In this document: positions 35,415-46,800 of the stretch, piece by piece | How the letters are laid out: every line of letters begins with the position of its first letter | How positions within the stretch are numbered: position 1 is the stretch's first letter | DNA from: Quercus robur | Lineage: Eukaryota; Streptophyta; Magnoliopsida; Fagales; Fagaceae | Direction of reading: 5' to 3' | Assembly (NCBI RefSeq): GCF_932294415.1 | Contig: NC_065544.1 | Location: 12,251,351-12,315,350, forward strand | Length of the DNA stretch: 64,000 bases | Notes under the pieces: model-generated | The model's input: only the letters and a program-made list of their open reading frames with translations | The model's database searches: none | What the model was told of the DNA's origin: nothing | Translations under genes and position numbers: made by a program

Positions 35415-35776
35415 TGTAGGGGATTTTCCCCCGCAAGCCGTTTGTCCTCTCTGGGGAGCCAGGCACGCAAGGTTTTGTTCTCGGCCCCGAGTGTGGTGTT
35501 TGGGATTTTCACCTCAGGCACTTTGGCCGATATTGGCTTGACACCCTAGTCCCACATCGGTTAGAGATGCGCCCCACTCATGGTTTATAAGCTTCTGGAG
35601 CGACCATGAGTGTACCACTACTACATGTAGTGGTACATGTAGTAGGGTGTCAAGCCAATATCGGCCAAAGTGCCTGAGGTGAAAATCCCAAACACCACAC
35701 TCGGGGCCGAGAACAAAACCTTGCGGGCCTGGCTCCCCAGAGAGGACAAACGGCTTGCGGGGGAAAATCCCCTACA
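35415..35776. mobile_element. Near-perfect palindromic element with TGT...ACA ends, 362 bp
   Basis: Two 134-base arms (35415-35548 and 35643-35776) are reverse complements with, by eye, a single mismatch. The element begins TGTAGGGGATTTTCCCCC and ends in its complement. The 5-bp sequence ATAGT flanks both sides (35410-35414 and 35777-35781). The central 94 bases contain a TCCCACATCGGTTAGAGATG motif common in plant LTR-type repeats and two further hairpins (CACTCATGGT with ACCATGAGTG, and TACCACTACTACATGTAGTGGTA). TGT/ACA ends with a 5-bp duplication are LTR-like, but full palindromy is not normal for an LTR. It is GC-richer than its surroundings. No coding capacity. Confidence 0.9.
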
Positions 35777-35781
35777 ATAGT

Positions 35782-35794
35782 TTTTGATGAATTC

Positions 35795-35839
<45 letters not shown>

Positions 35840-37019
35840 AAGAAAGAAAAAAAGACAAATTTGAGTATGGCTGGGGATGGATACCCGTTAAGATGGGTTG
35901 GGGGAAAAAAATCCTACCTTGAAGCAGGAGTGGAGAGAGGATAGGAAATAGGAAACTTGCCCCATTGTCATCCCTAATCAAAAGCTGAAATCACAAAAAT
36001 CTTCAAGGAGGGTCTAATCATGATCACAAATGAGGTTTGTGAAAGGTATTCATATTGAAGAGTTCTGCAGTTTTGGAGCTAGTGTGGGGCAATATCAATA
36101 AGTTAAACTATTGAGTAGCGTCCAAGGTCAAGGGTTTGAACTAGATTGTGAAACTTCTCTTCTTATGATGAATTGCCTTAGTTGGGGTAAATGTACCCTT
36201 AGAGTATTCTTTCCTTTGAGAATGGTTCTTGATTGTTTTTTCACTTCGTCACCAAACTTGCATTTTTTTTTTAATAGTTTGGGGATAGGGATTTGAATCC
36301 TTGATTTTATTTAAGGCATTAGTTAACAATTCATTTTAAGAAAGTTTTGATACAACTTTTATAGAAAATAAAAAAAACTGTTAAAACATTAATTGTTTTT
36401 TTTTCTTTCCCCATAAAAACTTTCTTTAAATGGATTATTAAAAAATTTCCTAAGGGCATTCGTTAGTATTTTCCTATTATTTATTTATTCATAAATTTGC
36501 ATGCTTTCTTAATTTGTTTCATTGATTTTCAAATTTGGTATTTATTGTGGCTATGGTTAATTAATCTAAGTTGTAATCAACTAAATGACTTAAGTCAATT
36601 AATGTGCATAATAACTAACAAGGGGATTTAAATAAGATTTTTCGTCATTAATTGTTGTTGATTCATACTTGACCAAAATCATAATTTGACCAATTAATTT
36701 GCAACATTAATTTTCTCCACCTGATCCCCATATTGTACCTCAAAGCCATCCTCTATCCTTGCTCCACATGTAAGGGGGAATAAGATTTTTAATTTTCATC
36801 CCTACCCTGTGCTACCATGCATATGAGTTGCATGATGTGGATTAAGGGCCTTAAAGTCCTCTCGTCGTGTCTGTATGTATGTGTGTTATTATTTTACCTT
36901 TTTCTTTAAATGGAGGGGGAAAAAAGAGACCTTTGTATTTAAATGATTATATAGTTTCATGACAACAATTTCATTGATTCGCCAACCTACTAAATTTGGG
37001 CACATTTCTGTACCAGTCA
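35782..37019. other. Intergenic, no gene seen
   Basis: Begins with a long A run (35802-35837). AT-rich throughout, with short open frames lacking any family feature (for example 36111-36296). Confidence 0.5.
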
Positions 37020-37672
37020 ATGATGGTCCAATGTGAGAATGATATTGCATTAATCACAATTTGTCACATTAAATATTATGGAAAAAAGTAGTAAAATTTG
37101 TTATATCGGTAGCATTTTGTTAACGTTACAGTGGGTGAATGAGTAAAAATGCTCATTTTCCTTGGTCACTCTGAAATTTTAAAATTCCAATATACTCTTA
37201 TTACACTGAAATGGTACCTAATTTTGTAAACACCACCTTTTCTACCCCTAAAAAAAATTTGTAAAAGCTTGGTATTTAAGTTCAACTCTTACTGATTAAA
37301 TATAATAAGTAAATAACCTCTGTAGAGTCCAAAAAGACTCATGGAAGCTTGAGGAAAGAGGGATTCTGATGCTATTTCAGTTAGTACTCTTTCTGTGTTT
37401 ACTTTTCAAAGTCGTACCCTTTTTTCTTTTTTCTCTTTTTCTTACTTTTCAGGGGAATTATAAGCCTGATGTTTGCTCATCATTTAAGAATATTATATTT
37501 TTCGTGTACCATGCGTGTAGTGAACACTGGCCAGGGTTATCTAACCAGCCTCTATTTGTTCTTTCAAAAAAAAAAAAAAAAATTTAAATTAAATTAAATC
37601 TAAAATAAATAAATAAACAATGCCAAATAAAATAAAGAATCATGTTCTTCACTAGCTGGATCAGAAGATATT
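37020..37672. repeat. Duplicated segment, uninterrupted copy
   Basis: Matches 38870-39128 plus 40172-40552 in order, with anchors TGTTAACGTTACAGTGGGTG, ACCACCTTTTCTACCCCTAA, GGAAGCTTGAGGAAAGAGGG and CTGGCCAGG. Here the site TTTAAGTTCAACTC at about 37276 is unbroken, which gives the empty target of the Harbinger-like insertion in the other copy. Confidence 0.88.
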
Positions 37673-38620
37673 TAAATCCTCACTTTTCTTTTACAATATA
37701 GAATATATTTTAATTTAGAGCATCATCAATATGTTGGGTATAGATTACAAAATAGCCTTTAAATCAATTAGTGAAACACCGTTTGAGGAACCTCATACAA
37801 TAATAATATAGGCGAGAGAGAGATCTAACAACAAGAAGTTTTTGTGACATTTTTTAGGCCCTCTCTCCCTTCTTTCAAAAGAACTGTCAATATTACTAAA
37901 TTTAAAATGATTAAATTCATAATTTTTTAATAACTTAATATTTTTTAAACAATCGGTAAGTTGTTATTTTTTGTTTTATTTTTGAATTGGTAATTTATCA
38001 CTTATAATAACTAATTCCTTGACCATTCGTAAAATTAGTAGCAAATTACAAGATATAAATGAAATGGTTTTATGTCTAACGTATCAATCAAAAGAAAAGC
38101 AAGTTAGTTTCTCAATGAAATGTTTTACAAGAAACATCCTCAAATTTCTCAACTAATAAGGCATTTGATTTCTTGAGCTGTATTTTTCACTCATGAAGAA
38201 GGCATACGAGAGGGCAATGGCTTGTTTGACATGAAACAACATTTTAATGGCCAAATAAGCCTTCCACTTTCTTAAAGAAAGAAGAAAATTTTATGATTTT
38301 GACCTTCAAGGGAAGAGATTGAAAGAGAATGTGACAAGGTTATAATTTGAGAATATATAGTTTCTAACAAAAATTAGCAGCAAGAATATTGTCTTTGAAA
38401 GAAGATTATTGCAGGGTATCATTTCTTTCCTGTTTATTTGCCTAAATATTGGTAAACGAACTAAGCTAATTTTGACGATTGAAAGCAAAAAAGCTTATAT
38501 TCTTTTGTTATTCTTTAGTTTACATTCATATGTATCAAATTTTTTATCATTAAAGGCATTCATCTCACTTAAGAATGTTGTGAATATTCATTGTATCCCT
38601 CTGAACTTTATTGTAAAAAT

Positions 38621-38668
<48 letters not shown>

Positions 38669-38869
38669 TTAAACATGGTTGTTCCAGGCCTTTGGCAAAT
38701 AGCCCAAAACCCAAATCATGATAGTATCATTCAGGCCTCGATATAATCCATATAAGGTGCAAGGTATTCAGTTGGAAAAGTTTCATGGTATAGTATTACC
38801 ATACACCACAAATTACACAGCGGCTAAATGGCAAGTGATGATTGGAGGTAAAATAAAATATGTAAAGTT
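37673..38869. other. Intergenic between duplicate copies; long T run
   Basis: AT-rich, no gene seen. A T run of about 46 bases lies at 38622-38667. The open frame 38718-38945 crosses into the duplicated segment and has no recognisable domain. Confidence 0.5.
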
Positions 38870-40552
38870 GGTGATGACTCAATATGAAAGTGATATTACA
38901 CTAATCACAATTTGTTACATTAAACATTATGGAAAAAAGTTGTAAAATTTATTATATCGATAGCATTTTGTTAACGTTACAGTGGGTGGATGAGTAAAAT
39001 TGCTCATTTTCCTTGGTCACTCTGAAATTTTAAAATTCCAATATACTCTTATTACACTAAAATGGTACCTAATTTTGTAAACACCACCTTTTCTACCCCT
39101 AAAAATATTTGTAAAAGTTTGGTATTTACACTGTGTTTGGTTGGGGTGAAATTAGGGGGATGAAAAATATAGAGTGGAAAATGGGGTGGAAAACAGTATT
39201 TTCCACTGTTTGGGAAAGGGAGGAAAATAGGAAGAGAAGAAAACCCGGGAGAAAATTTTCTCTCCCGGGCCCACAAATTTCGTCCTCCCAAATCGAGAGG
39301 AAAAGCCTGAGTGGAAAACTGTCTCACAGCACTTTTACCATAATACCCCCGTTCTGGAATCAAGTTTAAAAAAAAAAAAACAGAGACAGAGCGTTGGAGA
39401 AAAAAAAAACAGAGAATGAGCATTCTCTGCCCCTAGAACGTTCTTGAAGAAAAAGAAAAAAAATGATAAGGACAACGTGTGTGGAGGAGAAAAAGAAGAA
39501 AAAAAAAAACAGAGACAGAGCGCTGGAGAAAAAAAAACAGAGAATGAGCATTCTCTGCGCCTGCGGCTGGAACGTTCTTGAAGAAAAAGAAAAGAATGAG
39601 GAAGAAAAAGAAATGAATGATAAGGACAACGTAGAGAAAAAGAAGAAAAAAAAAATGTATGGCTGAGAAAGATATAACATAATGAATAAAAAAAATTTAA
39701 TTTAAGAATGTTACTGCAATATTTTCATAATAAATTTTAAGTAATAGATTGTTATTAGTTAATATTAGTGAGTAAAAAAATAATTTCAGTGGTGGGTTCA
39801 AATTAGAACTAGTAACAACTTTCCACATAAATTTTGTTGTGAAAATATTATGAAAAATGTTGTGAACATAACCCTTCTCATTGAAAAATATAATTATTGG
39901 TAAATTTTATATTATTTAATAAGTGCAAATGCATGGTCTATTTCCTACCTATTATGTAATAAAGGTATAATAGTCAATTTATATAAATTACATTTTCCAT
40001 CATTCTTTTTTTCTCTCTAACCAAACAAAAGAGTTTTTCACCCTCCCACTTTTTCACCCTTCTAACTAAACACACAAGAGAGAAAACTAAATATTTTTCA
40101 TCCTCCCACTTTTCTATCCTTCCACAATTTTCTATTCTCCCACTTTTTCACTTCTTTAACCAAACAGAGCCTTAAGTTCAACTCTTACTGATTAAATATA
40201 ATAAGTAAATAACCTCTGTAGAGTCGAAACTCATGGAAGCTTGAGGAAAGAGGGATTCCTGATGCTATTTCAGTTGGTACTCTTTCTGTGTTTACTTTTC
40301 AAAGTCGTACTCTTCTTTTTCTTTTCTTTTTTTCTTTTTTTTTTCAGAGGAATTATAAGCCTGGTGTTTGCACATCATTTAAGAATATTACATTTTACGT
40401 GTACCATGCGTGCAGTGAACACTGGCCAGGGCTATCTAACCAGCCTCTATTTGTTCTTTCAAAAAAAAAAAAACTATTAAATCTAAAATAAATAAATAAA
40501 CAATGCTAAATAAAATAAAGAATCAAGTTCTTCACTAGTTGGATCAGAAGAT
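38870..40552. repeat. Duplicated segment, copy interrupted by a MITE
   Basis: The same unit as 37020-37672, split at 39128/40172 by the Harbinger-like element. Removing the insertion and one TTA restores the uninterrupted order. Both halves end in the same context (CACTAGTTGGATCAGAAG against CACTAGCTGGATCAGAAG). Confidence 0.88.
39129..40171. mobile_element. PIF/Harbinger (Tourist-like) non-autonomous element, 1043 bp
   Basis: Flanked by TTA on both sides (39126-39128 and 40172-40174). Terminal inverted repeats: left CACTGTGTTTGGTTGGGG, right (reverse strand) GGCTCTGTTTGGTTAAAG, the latter close to the usual Tourist/Harbinger form. Subterminal CCTCCCACTTTTTCACCC-type blocks pair with GGGTGAAATTAGGGGGATG-type blocks. 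The interior holds a purine-rich tandem duplication (units of about 125-135 bases at 39371-39650 sharing ACAGAGACAGAGCG and GAATGAGCATTCTCTGC) and a second small inverted-repeat-like patch at 39700-39870. No transposase frame was seen. The paralog at 37276 shows the empty site. Confidence 0.88.
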
Positions 40553-43277
40553 TGTCAATTTGTCATGGTTTGGGGCCTTTGGGCCAATGAATAATCATAA
40601 CATGACTTATGGAAAATTATAATAATATTAAGGAAATAAATAAAAAATATTACACCTGACTTGTTACTGTATAGTTTATTCCAAGAATGATATTATTTAC
40701 TATATATATAATGCAAATGCATAAATAATATTAAAGTCTTATCTTACAATTAATTGCCCCCTAAAGCACTCAACTTGGCTTGTAAGGTCAGCATTGAGTT
40801 CTAAATCTTATTCCATCAAATGGAGCAACTGGTGGAAGACTTAAAGGAGGTAGACTTAGACTTCTTCATGTCAGTCTATTCTATATTGACTTTCAGTATG
40901 ACATATTTGCCATCAAATTTTTGGCACAATTACTCAAAATGTCGCTGTTTTGATGATCGAGCAGGCTAACGTAAAATATGTATATAATGGGAAAAGTCAT
41001 CCTCTATAATGTATAATAAATAATTTATGACACTGAGTCCTTATCTTATTTTATTTTGATAATCTAGTAGTTCCAGTATGAGAGGAAGGAATTGTATGGT
41101 AGATTTCTTTATTGGAAGCACCAAGAAAATTAAAAATACCAATTGAGTTAGGAGATTCTTAGTATCACACCACACACTAAATTAAAAATATATTTATTTC
41201 TAACTTTCCAACAACAAAAATTAGTAATTTGTTGATCTTAAAAATCAGAAAAAAGATCAAAAGACAATTAAGTGAACAATAAGGTGTAAATACTAAAACA
41301 CAATTAAGTATGGATAGTGGAAGTGAGGTGTGGAACAGTGAGAAGTGAAGACAATTTTTTTTTTTTAGTGATTTTATTGTTGTGTTGATTTTTAATAGAG
41401 TAATGTAAAATACACAACACAAATTCTTTCTAATGAATTACATAAAACAATAAGTTTTCAAAGTTGAGTTAAATTGTTAAATAAAATAATTGAAAAGAGT
41501 AAAGACAAAAACTAATAAATTATAAATTTAAGTATTCTAAGTAATAATAGTTAAAGTTCACTTAACAACAATAATTAATAACTTTATTATAGTAAGGATT
41601 TCCAAAATTTAATCTTAGTAATAATAATTAATATTTTTATTATACTAAAAAAATTATGTCCAATGAACTTATAGTTATCATTTATTCTTTTTTGCTAGTA
41701 CTATGAATAAATTTTTTAATAAAAAAATCACATGTTTCCAGAATATTCATCTCTTACCTAAGATTTATCTTCTAAAAAATCTTCTTTCAAATTATGGGTT
41801 ACTACTTATGAGAAAATATCTATCTTATTATCCTAATGATCAAAATGAAATAAAATATTCTCCCAAAAAAACAAAAAATGAAATAAAATATATATATATT
41901 ACTTACAAAGAGGTCATTGTTTACTTCTTCAACACAAATATAAATGAACCCTCTAAAAAACATCTATGGAGCCGCCATTGATAAACATGACTCAAATCCA
42001 AATCTCTTATTCAATAGCAAGAGCCTTGATAAATGAACTAACTAGAATACCCTCTAGGAAAAGCTTTAAAGAATGAGTTTTAATTTAGGAAATAACTTAG
42101 AAAAATGGATTAAAAAGTAAAGAATGTTTATAATTACTTTTTCAAATTAAAATGGATTAATCTATCCTAGTTATATATATATAACTGATTTACTATGTCG
42201 AGAAGAAACACATTTGTGGATGCTATGTTGAATCAGTGAAGAACAAAATCACGACAAAAAGTGTCTACAAAAGAACATTTTTGCCATGGAGATGAAAGAG
42301 TGAATTTAATTCTACCACTCAGTTACCACCAAATTCTTGTAAAAAGATTATTGGACATAAAAAAGAACACAAATGTAAGAGGTTCACATGGACACCCCTG
42401 CTGCTCTCTCGTAAAAATTTATCATTTAGAGTCGGTTTAGGACTACTTAATTTTTTATATTTGTAAGTTGCCCCTTATTGGGAAAACCACAACTTTCTTT
42501 TCATTTTTATTTTCAAAAGTGAGTTATTTTTATCACTTAGTCCAAAATATTTAGCAAATAGACAATATCGTTTACACAAAAAATTGATTGGTATTTTGGT
42601 CTAATAATAAAGAGCTATCATCAGAAACAAACATCATATATTAAAACTCTCTCGAGAAAAAGACAATGTTGTTTACACATAATTTTTTAATTAAAAATTT
42701 GTTTGAAAACATTTATGAAATATGTCAATTTATAGATATATTGTTAATTTAATGAGTATCTTTAAAAAAAATGAAAAGAAAAAGTTCAAATGACTTCATT
42801 CGTTAACTTATTTGGAAGGTGTACCAAATTGATTCAATCGACCAAGATGAGTGGCTAAATTGATAAAAATGAAAGCTTAAAAAAACTGATCAGATAATTC
42901 AAATAAAATCAAGGAACAAAATTAAATTTAACCTAAAATTTAATATCCACTTGGAAACTCAAACGAGTATTAATTAGAGAAGACCCACCAAAAGGACCTT
43001 AACGACACTGTTAAAGTTGAGGACTTTATTGTTTGACCTTGAAGCTCTACCGTGTTGTTTGGTCACACTTGGAGCTTTTCGATGCGTATGAATATCCATA
43101 CAACAACCTTTGCCCCTTTAATTAATTGAAAGCTCATTTTACCTTAATGACGTAGAAATAAATAAAAATATTATATTATACTCAAAGGAAAGTACAAAAA
43201 AAACAAAAACAAACACAAAAATCCATAATTTTATGATTGAGACACACATTAAACCCCAAACTTTTTCCCTTTTAAAC

Positions 43278-43321
<44 letters not shown>

Positions 43322-43661
43322 GGTAGTTTTCCCCTTGTATTTTTTATTTATTTTTGAGAATCACTTTTCCCCTTGTATTTAAATAATAATTAAAAAATCC
43401 CTTATTAAAAAAATAATAAAAAATATCCCTCCAATTAAAGATTTAAAATCAATAAAAAAAAGCAATGATGTTCTCTTCTATGTTCCTACTTCCTAGTAGT
43501 TGCAGATGGAAGAAAGTAGTTCCGCTGACTCCGTCCACCACCTTCTTTTCTTTGACGTTTCCTTTACGTTGCTGTTAGATAAAGAAACTTAAAAACCCCC
43601 CCAAAGTGAACAACCAAACCAAACCAAACCAAAGCATACAACACAATGCAATACTAATAAT

Positions 43662-43662
<1 letters not shown>
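40553..43662. other. Long AT-rich intergenic region upstream of the VSR gene
   Basis: No gene seen. Features are short: an AT run at 43281-43318, and a GGAGCCGCCATTG motif at 41969-41981 that resembles a worn hAT end. The open frames (41177-41422, 41703-41981) are compositional. The last few hundred bases presumably contain the VSR promoter, but no single element can be defended. Confidence 0.5.

Positions 43663-43700
<38 letters not shown>
43663..43700. repeat. CT microsatellite in the likely 5' UTR of the VSR gene
   Basis: An uninterrupted CT run about 115-150 bases upstream of the start codon. CT-rich leaders near plant transcription starts are common and often enhance core promoter activity; that role here is inferred from position only. 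Confidence 0.8.
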
Positions 43701-43704
<4 letters not shown>

Positions 43705-43813
43705 TCTCTCCACATGTAAAGTCATTTTGCCTCACAAAAACACAACAACCAAAAAATATACATTCACACACACACACATAGAATACATACATAGTATATA
43801 GATTTTGGTTTTG

Positions 43814-46800
43814 ATGATGATGATGATGATGCTTTTTACTAAGAAAACTTGCATGGATTTTCTTAGAAAGTTTGTAGCTTTGGTTCTTGTTTTAGCAGTT
43901 TTGCAATATCATCAAGTGGGTGCAAGGTTTGTGGTGGAGAAGAATAGTATAACTGTTTTATCTCCCTCAAATCTGCGTCATCAGAAGCATGATGGTGCAA
44001 TAGGGAACTTTGGTGTTCCTGAGTATGGTGGGTTCATGGTTGGCACAGTGGTGTATCCTGAGAAAGGGTCTAATGGGTGTGAGGCTTTTGAGGGTGATAA
44101 GCCTTTTAAGTCATCAGACTCTCCTCGCCCCACTGTTCTTCTTATTGATCGGGGAGGTATGTAAATCTATGGCTCTCAGTTTGACTTTTGATGGGTCAGT
44201 GTTAATTTTCTTTGATTTTAAAGATGCTTGTTAAGATTTTGATTTATGAATGATGATTCATGCTGTGATTGTTATTTGTTTGACTTTGCTTGCAACGTCT
44301 CTGGTTAAGACTTTCTCTCCGTTTGAATCTTGTTGGATAGAACAGTAGATTCTTTTGTTTAATTTGTTTGTTAAGAACTCATTCAATAAGAATTTTATGA
44401 ATTTCTTTCATAAGCATGCAATTTAATTATAATTAGATGTTAGCTATATTTGATTTTGATTGAACTTACAAAGTACAGGCTTATAAATGATATGATTAAA
44501 ATGATAAATTTTTTTCAATTTTTTTGGATTTGGACTTTGGACATTTGAGCTATGTTTTGATATTGGCACTCTGTTCTTTTCCCCTGTTTTCCCATGTTAT
44601 CACTTGTTTTTATAATCTAGATCATGCCTAACAACCCCAGATGTGAACATTGTTTTGATTGTAATAATTATCCAATTGATGTATACTAAATATGGGGATT
44701 CTTTGTCTATTGCAATTCCTGTGTGCCACTGTGTGGTGCAAAATTCATTTTTATTGAAAATTCTCCTTTTATTTTCTCCTTTTTCTTTTTCTCTTATTTT
44801 TTGCGTTTACTTTTTGAGGTCAAAGTCAAAGTCTATCCAGCAACGCTTTTCTGTGCATCAATTTGTAGTGAATTTGATAACAAAAACAAATTTCTTAAAA
44901 GCTTTCCAATTATATGTAATAAATCCTAATTAATTATAGTACTTTTGTTCATTAAAAAGAGAAGCTACCTATTAACAAATCCTTCTAACTATAGTCAAAT
45001 CAATACCATTTTTTTGGATTTGGATTTGTGAGAGTTAAGAAATAACATTCTGAAGATCTCTTGTGTGAATGCTCAATATAATATGCTGGGAAACTTCCTT
45101 AACTCAAAAGCCTAGGTGAGTGAGTTTGGATGTAAGTATGTTATATTAAAACCCTACACGACTACTACTTGGTGTGAGACTCAATAACTTGAACAAGCAC
45201 ACCACTTATACATGAGAATTCTAACATCCAAAATGTTTCTGCTTGCATTGCAACCATATTTCAAATGACACTTAAATCCACTATGATTTCTTAATGACTT
45301 CTTTATAAAAACCCTTTGAATGTACTGAGTTTTTTTTTTTTTTTTTTTTTTTGTGCAATTGTAGCATGCTACTTTGCCAAGAAAGTATGGAATGGTCAAC
45401 AAGCTGGAGCTGCAGCTGTATTAGTGGCTGATAGTTATGAAGAGCCTCTAATTACTATGGATTCTCCTGGGGAGAGCACTGATTCAGATGGATACATAGA
45501 GAAGATTGGAATTCCATCTGCTTTAATACAGAAATCTTTTGGCGATAGCTTGAAAGAAGCTTTGAAAAATAAGGAAGATGTTGTCATAAGATTAGACTGG
45601 AGAGAGTCAATGCCCCATCCTGATGGGAGAGTTGAGTATGAGTTTTGGACGAATAGTAATGATGAATGTGGGGTTCGTTGTGATGAGCAGATGAATTTTG
45701 TGAAGAATTTCAAGGGTCATGCTCAGATACTTGAGAAGGGGGGTTACACCCAATTCACACCACACTATATAACTTGGTACTGCCCACAGGCTTTCACCCT
45801 TAGCAGTCAGTGCAAGTCTCAATGCATAAACAATGGAAGATATTGTGCACCTGATCCAGAGATGGATTTTGGAGTGGGCTATGAAGGGAAGGATGTGGTG
45901 TTTGAGAACTTGAGGCAGCTATGTGTGCATAGAGTTGCCAATGAGACCAACCGGTCATGGGTTTGGTGGGATTACGTGACAGATTTCCATATTAGGTGTT
46001 CCATGAAGGAGAAGAAATATAGCAAAGAATGCGCTGAAGATGTGATAAAATCACTAAGTAAGTACCACTCTATGGTATTTCTCCTTGTATATTCTATTCA
46101 AGTTGTGGTTCTAATAGCTTTAATTTAACTGATGCAGATCTGCCCATTGAGAAGATTAAAAAGTGCGTAGGTGATCCTTTAGCTGATGTGGAGAATGAAG
46201 TGCTAAAAATTGAGCAAGAACGCCAGGTCTTTCTTTTACCCTTTCCCTCCTTTAAGTAATCCTTCTTATAAAAGACTGCATAGATTCTTTTTGAAGTTGT
46301 GTAGTTTTTCATTGAAATAGAATAAACACTGTAAGAGATTAAAATGACCTGATTGGATTAATTTAAGTGATTTTCATTTGTGTTAAGAGTGTATTTTAAT
46401 TACTGTTGTTCAATTTTTGTTGATTAGATCGGACGAGGATCTCGTGGTGATGTTACCATCTTGCCAACATTGGTCATTAACAACGTCCAGTATCGAGGTT
46501 TGTTGCATAATAACAATGTCTTTGCAGTCATAAAATAATGTGACAGTTTGCTCAGTAACTCTTCACTTCCAAGGCCGAATGCAAATAACTGTGTTTCAAC
46601 CCTGAGCCTTATGGACATGTGATTCTTAGGGAGATCCATGAGGGTTGTCGCCAGAATTGTAGTATAAGGTTTCCTGAATTTGGGCTAATAAGAGAACTTC
46701 TGTTGGTCACCTGCAACATTCTCGTCCTTTTCCCCCCCTTTAAAAATCCAGAAAGGCTTGTCAGTTTTCAAAAACACTATGTTTTTTTTTTCCATCATAT

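Noticed and set aside
41955-41985. GGAGCCGCCATTG as a hAT terminus
   Set aside because: Only one end is visible and no 8-bp duplication could be found.
46094-46312. Open frames inside VSR introns or antisense to its exons
   Set aside because: Splice sites and homology fix the sense exons; these frames have no features of their own.
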